A stretch of 8,839 nt of DNA from an archaeon (GTDB lineage Archaea > EX4484-52 > B79-G9), in the NCBI GenBank assembly GCA_013139905.1, contig WSZW01000065.1, forward strand, positions 1 through 8,839, written 5' to 3'. Below, piece after piece: positions 6,995 to 8,839 of the stretch. Positions within the stretch are counted from its first letter, which is position 1. Every line of letters starts with the position of its first letter. A program made the translations under genes and the position numbers. The notes under the pieces are model-generated. The model was given only the letters and a program-made list of their open reading frames with translations. It had not been told where the DNA came from and did no database searches.

Positions 6995-8839
6995 TTAGTT
7001 CAACCCGAATAAATTAAAAAACCAGTCAAAAAATCTGGAAATTAAATTCTTCTTCGTTTTATTCTCAAACAAAGCAGCAGTTATCCTATTTTTAACTTGT
7101 GTATTATTTATATCAACAACGCAAAGTTCAAGAACAGCACTTGTCTTTTTATCCTGAACTATTATAAAATGTTTTGTCTCAATTTGATTTTTATATATAA
7201 ATTCCCGCGTTTGGTTTGATTGAACATAAATATTTTTTTCTGTCTCGTTATCTTTAAGCAGCCGTAAATAAGCGCGCTTGTCATTTGTATTGGTTATATT
7301 GACATACAATTCATCCAAAAAATAATCACACGAAACAACAATATCGGTTTGATTAATATTCATTTGATTACTTGCGAAATCATTTGAGTCCGTTTTTTTA
7401 GAAATATTACTTTCAATAACTTCAATTATTCGTTTTTCCTCATACGTCTTATCACCAATAATCTTAACTTTCAAAGTAAAATTACCGGAATTTATTCCTT
7501 CTTTTATGCGATTTTCAAGAACAATATTCCTGGTCTCATTAGCCAAAATCATTATTTCGTATTTATTTGCAGCCCATCCTTTTTCCCACGAACCATTCAA
7601 ATACCCCTCACTTAAAAGCCGACTCCCATTATAAACATAAGATTGTATCGTATAAAAAACATCAATTGATTCGTTATTTGAAACTTGCACAATTGTTTCA
7701 AATTTATCTCCGACAATCACCTTTTTAGAATAATTTGCAATCTCAAAAACAAGTTTTTTTGGCACCACAACATCGACCGAATCGCCCGTTGTTTTTGATT
7801 TTTTAGTTGTAGTAATTTTACAATTATCTTTTATTATACCGGATACACTCAAATTAAAATCTATTTTTGCAGAATCTCGCCACTTAACACCATCATAATA
7901 AAACGCTTTTGCATAAAATTTGTATAATCCATTTTTATAATGCTTATTGCAATTATCCTTCAAAAAGACAGGAACGCCAATAGTCATATTCTGCCCGCGA
8001 AAAATATTATTCAACTCATACGATTCTGCAACAATTGAATTATATGGCGTCGTGCAAAGATTGCTTGAATCCAAATCTTTTGATATGCACTGCGTTTTCC
8101 CACTACCCAAATGCTTACTCGAATACGCAACAAACCGAACATCATCATAATTACCATTATTAGACGAAAAATTAAGAAGAACCAACCCAATCTCGCCAAA
8201 TTTCATAACATCGGGAATTGACATTATCTGTATTTCAGGATCACCTAAATCTTCTAAACCGTTTATGTAAAATTTACCATCAGTATTTCCGGAATTATAT
8301 TCCTTTTTACTTCCCGTTTCATTCAAATAAACAAAACGAGCATACGCTTTATAATTACTCTTAATTGCATCTGTTGGAATACCCCACGTAAAATTAAACG
8401 CCGTATAATTTGTAAAAGAAAAACTATCAGAATTATTTAAAATATACTTATAATCATAACCGCTCGTAATTTTTTCACGCCCAATCTTTAACGTCAAATT
8501 CCCAAAAACTTGCGTATTATTTGAAAACACTTCAACACAACCCCAAGCGGTCGTATTTAATTCATACACATTTTTATCCATCCAAACACGCATTCGTTTC
8601 GTCTTTGTTGTAGGATAAATTGTTGTATTTAATTCAATCAAATTATTTAACAAATTTGAATCATTATAATTATTAATCATTGTGATATTTGCAAAAACAT
8701 AAAAACTACCAAACCCCAAATCCAAATCAAGCTCTGTTTCATTTGTAGTACCATTTGAAATTATATTATCCATACAGCGACTTTTAATCGCATAATTTAC
8801 AATTATATCTGCATCATTTGGAAAAACATTCAATTCTCC
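6995..8839 (-). CDS. Exported sequon-rich beta-sandwich surface protein (5' end beyond right edge)
   Basis: The frame is open from the right edge to a TAA at 6995, giving 614 codons. The first possible start in the window, a TTG at 8833, is preceded by two more in-frame codons, has no properly spaced ribosome site and is not followed by a signal peptide, so the true N-terminus is almost certainly outside. The visible part is a run of beta-rich segments with about 28 N-X-S/T sequons and scattered cysteines. Two stretches look like Ig/CARDB-type beta-sandwiches: about residues 368-470 counted from the edge, beginning KKVIVGDKFETIVQVSNN, and about 498-595. It ends in a lysine-flanked aromatic tail (FFDWFFNLFGLN). 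No catalytic motif was recognised. The sequons imply export and glycosylation, and by inference it is a cell-surface glycoprotein. The stop codon is immediately followed by the DPM1-like ATG. Exact family unknown. Confidence 0.85.
   Translation of the reverse strand, partial: GELNVFPNDADIIVNYAIKSRCMDNIISNGTTNETELDLDLGFGSFYVFANITMINNYNDSNLLNNLIELNTTIYPTTKTKRMRVWMDKNVYELNTTAWGCVEVFSNNTQVFGNLTLKIGREKITSGYDYKYILNNSDSFSFTNYTAFNFTWGIPTDAIKSNYKAYARFVYLNETGSKKEYNSGNTDGKFYINGLEDLGDPEIQIMSIPDVMKFGEIGLVLLNFSSNNGNYDDVRFVAYSSKHLGSGKTQCISKDLDSSNLCTTPYNSIVAESYELNNIFRGQNMTIGVPVFLKDNCNKHYKNGLYKFYAKAFYYDGVKWRDSAKIDFNLSVSGIIKDNCKITTTKKSKTTGDSVDVVVPKKLVFEIANYSKKVIVGDKFETIVQVSNNESIDVFYTIQSYVYNGSRLLSEGYLNGSWEKGWAANKYEIMILANETRNIVLENRIKEGINSGNFTLKVKIIGDKTYEEKRIIEVIESNISKKTDSNDFASNQMNINQTDIVVSCDYFLDELYVNITNTNDKRAYLRLLKDNETEKNIYVQSNQTREFIYKNQIETKHFIIVQDKKTSAVLELCVVDINNTQVKNRITAALFENKTKKNLISRFFDWFFNLFGLN

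Noticed and set aside
7947..8199. Short frames at 7947-8150 (plus) and 8011-8199 (minus, other frame)
   Set aside because: Both overlap the long sequon-rich frame of the right surface protein, whose composition and stop/start junction make it the real gene.
8831..8839. TTG at 8833 as the true start of the right surface protein
   Set aside because: The frame stays open to the edge, GGAGAA directly before it is too close to act as a ribosome site, and no signal peptide follows although the product must be exported.
1..8839. tRNA, rRNA, CRISPR, insertion sequence or defence system
   Set aside because: Nothing with tRNA-like GC-rich folds, regularly spaced repeats, terminal inverted repeats, transposase or nuclease motifs was seen; nearly all sequence is explained by five genes.

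Overview
This is an AT-rich window (about one third G+C, judged by eye) in which every supported gene is transcribed leftward, on the minus strand. The gene set and the extremely sequon-rich exported proteins point to an archaeon. The style of the surface proteins (long beta-rich, Asn/Thr/Ile-rich, with a Cys-rich module of a kind I associate with Woesearchaeota/Pacearchaeota-type genomes) suggests a DPANN lineage. That taxonomic guess is inference. TGA and TAA are both used as ordinary stops.

Layout in order of transcription (right to left): (1) 8839-6995, the 3' part of a large exported beta-sandwich protein whose N-terminus lies beyond the right edge; (2) 6994-6296, a GT2 dolichyl-phosphate mannosyltransferase-like enzyme whose ATG directly follows the stop of gene 1; (3) 6256-3893, an AglB/STT3 oligosaccharyltransferase; (4) 3888-2884, an Alg7/GPT-like polyprenyl-phosphate GlcNAc-1-phosphate transferase; (5) after a 91-base gap with a TATA-like element, 2792 to beyond position 1, a second very large secreted protein cut off by the left edge.

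The three central genes form a compact protein N-glycosylation module. The GPT-like enzyme would load the first sugar phosphate on the lipid carrier, the DPM1-like enzyme would make lipid-phosphate-hexose as a donor outside the cytoplasm, and AglB would move the finished glycan onto Asn in N-X-S/T. The two flanking exported proteins carry about 28 and about 37 N-X-S/T sequons in the visible parts (roughly one per 22-25 residues), so they look like substrates of the enzymes between them. The enzymes for the middle of the glycan pathway and the flippase are not here.

No RNA genes, mobile elements, CRISPR arrays or convincing terminators were seen. Coding density is very high: the only gaps are 4, 39 and 91 bases.
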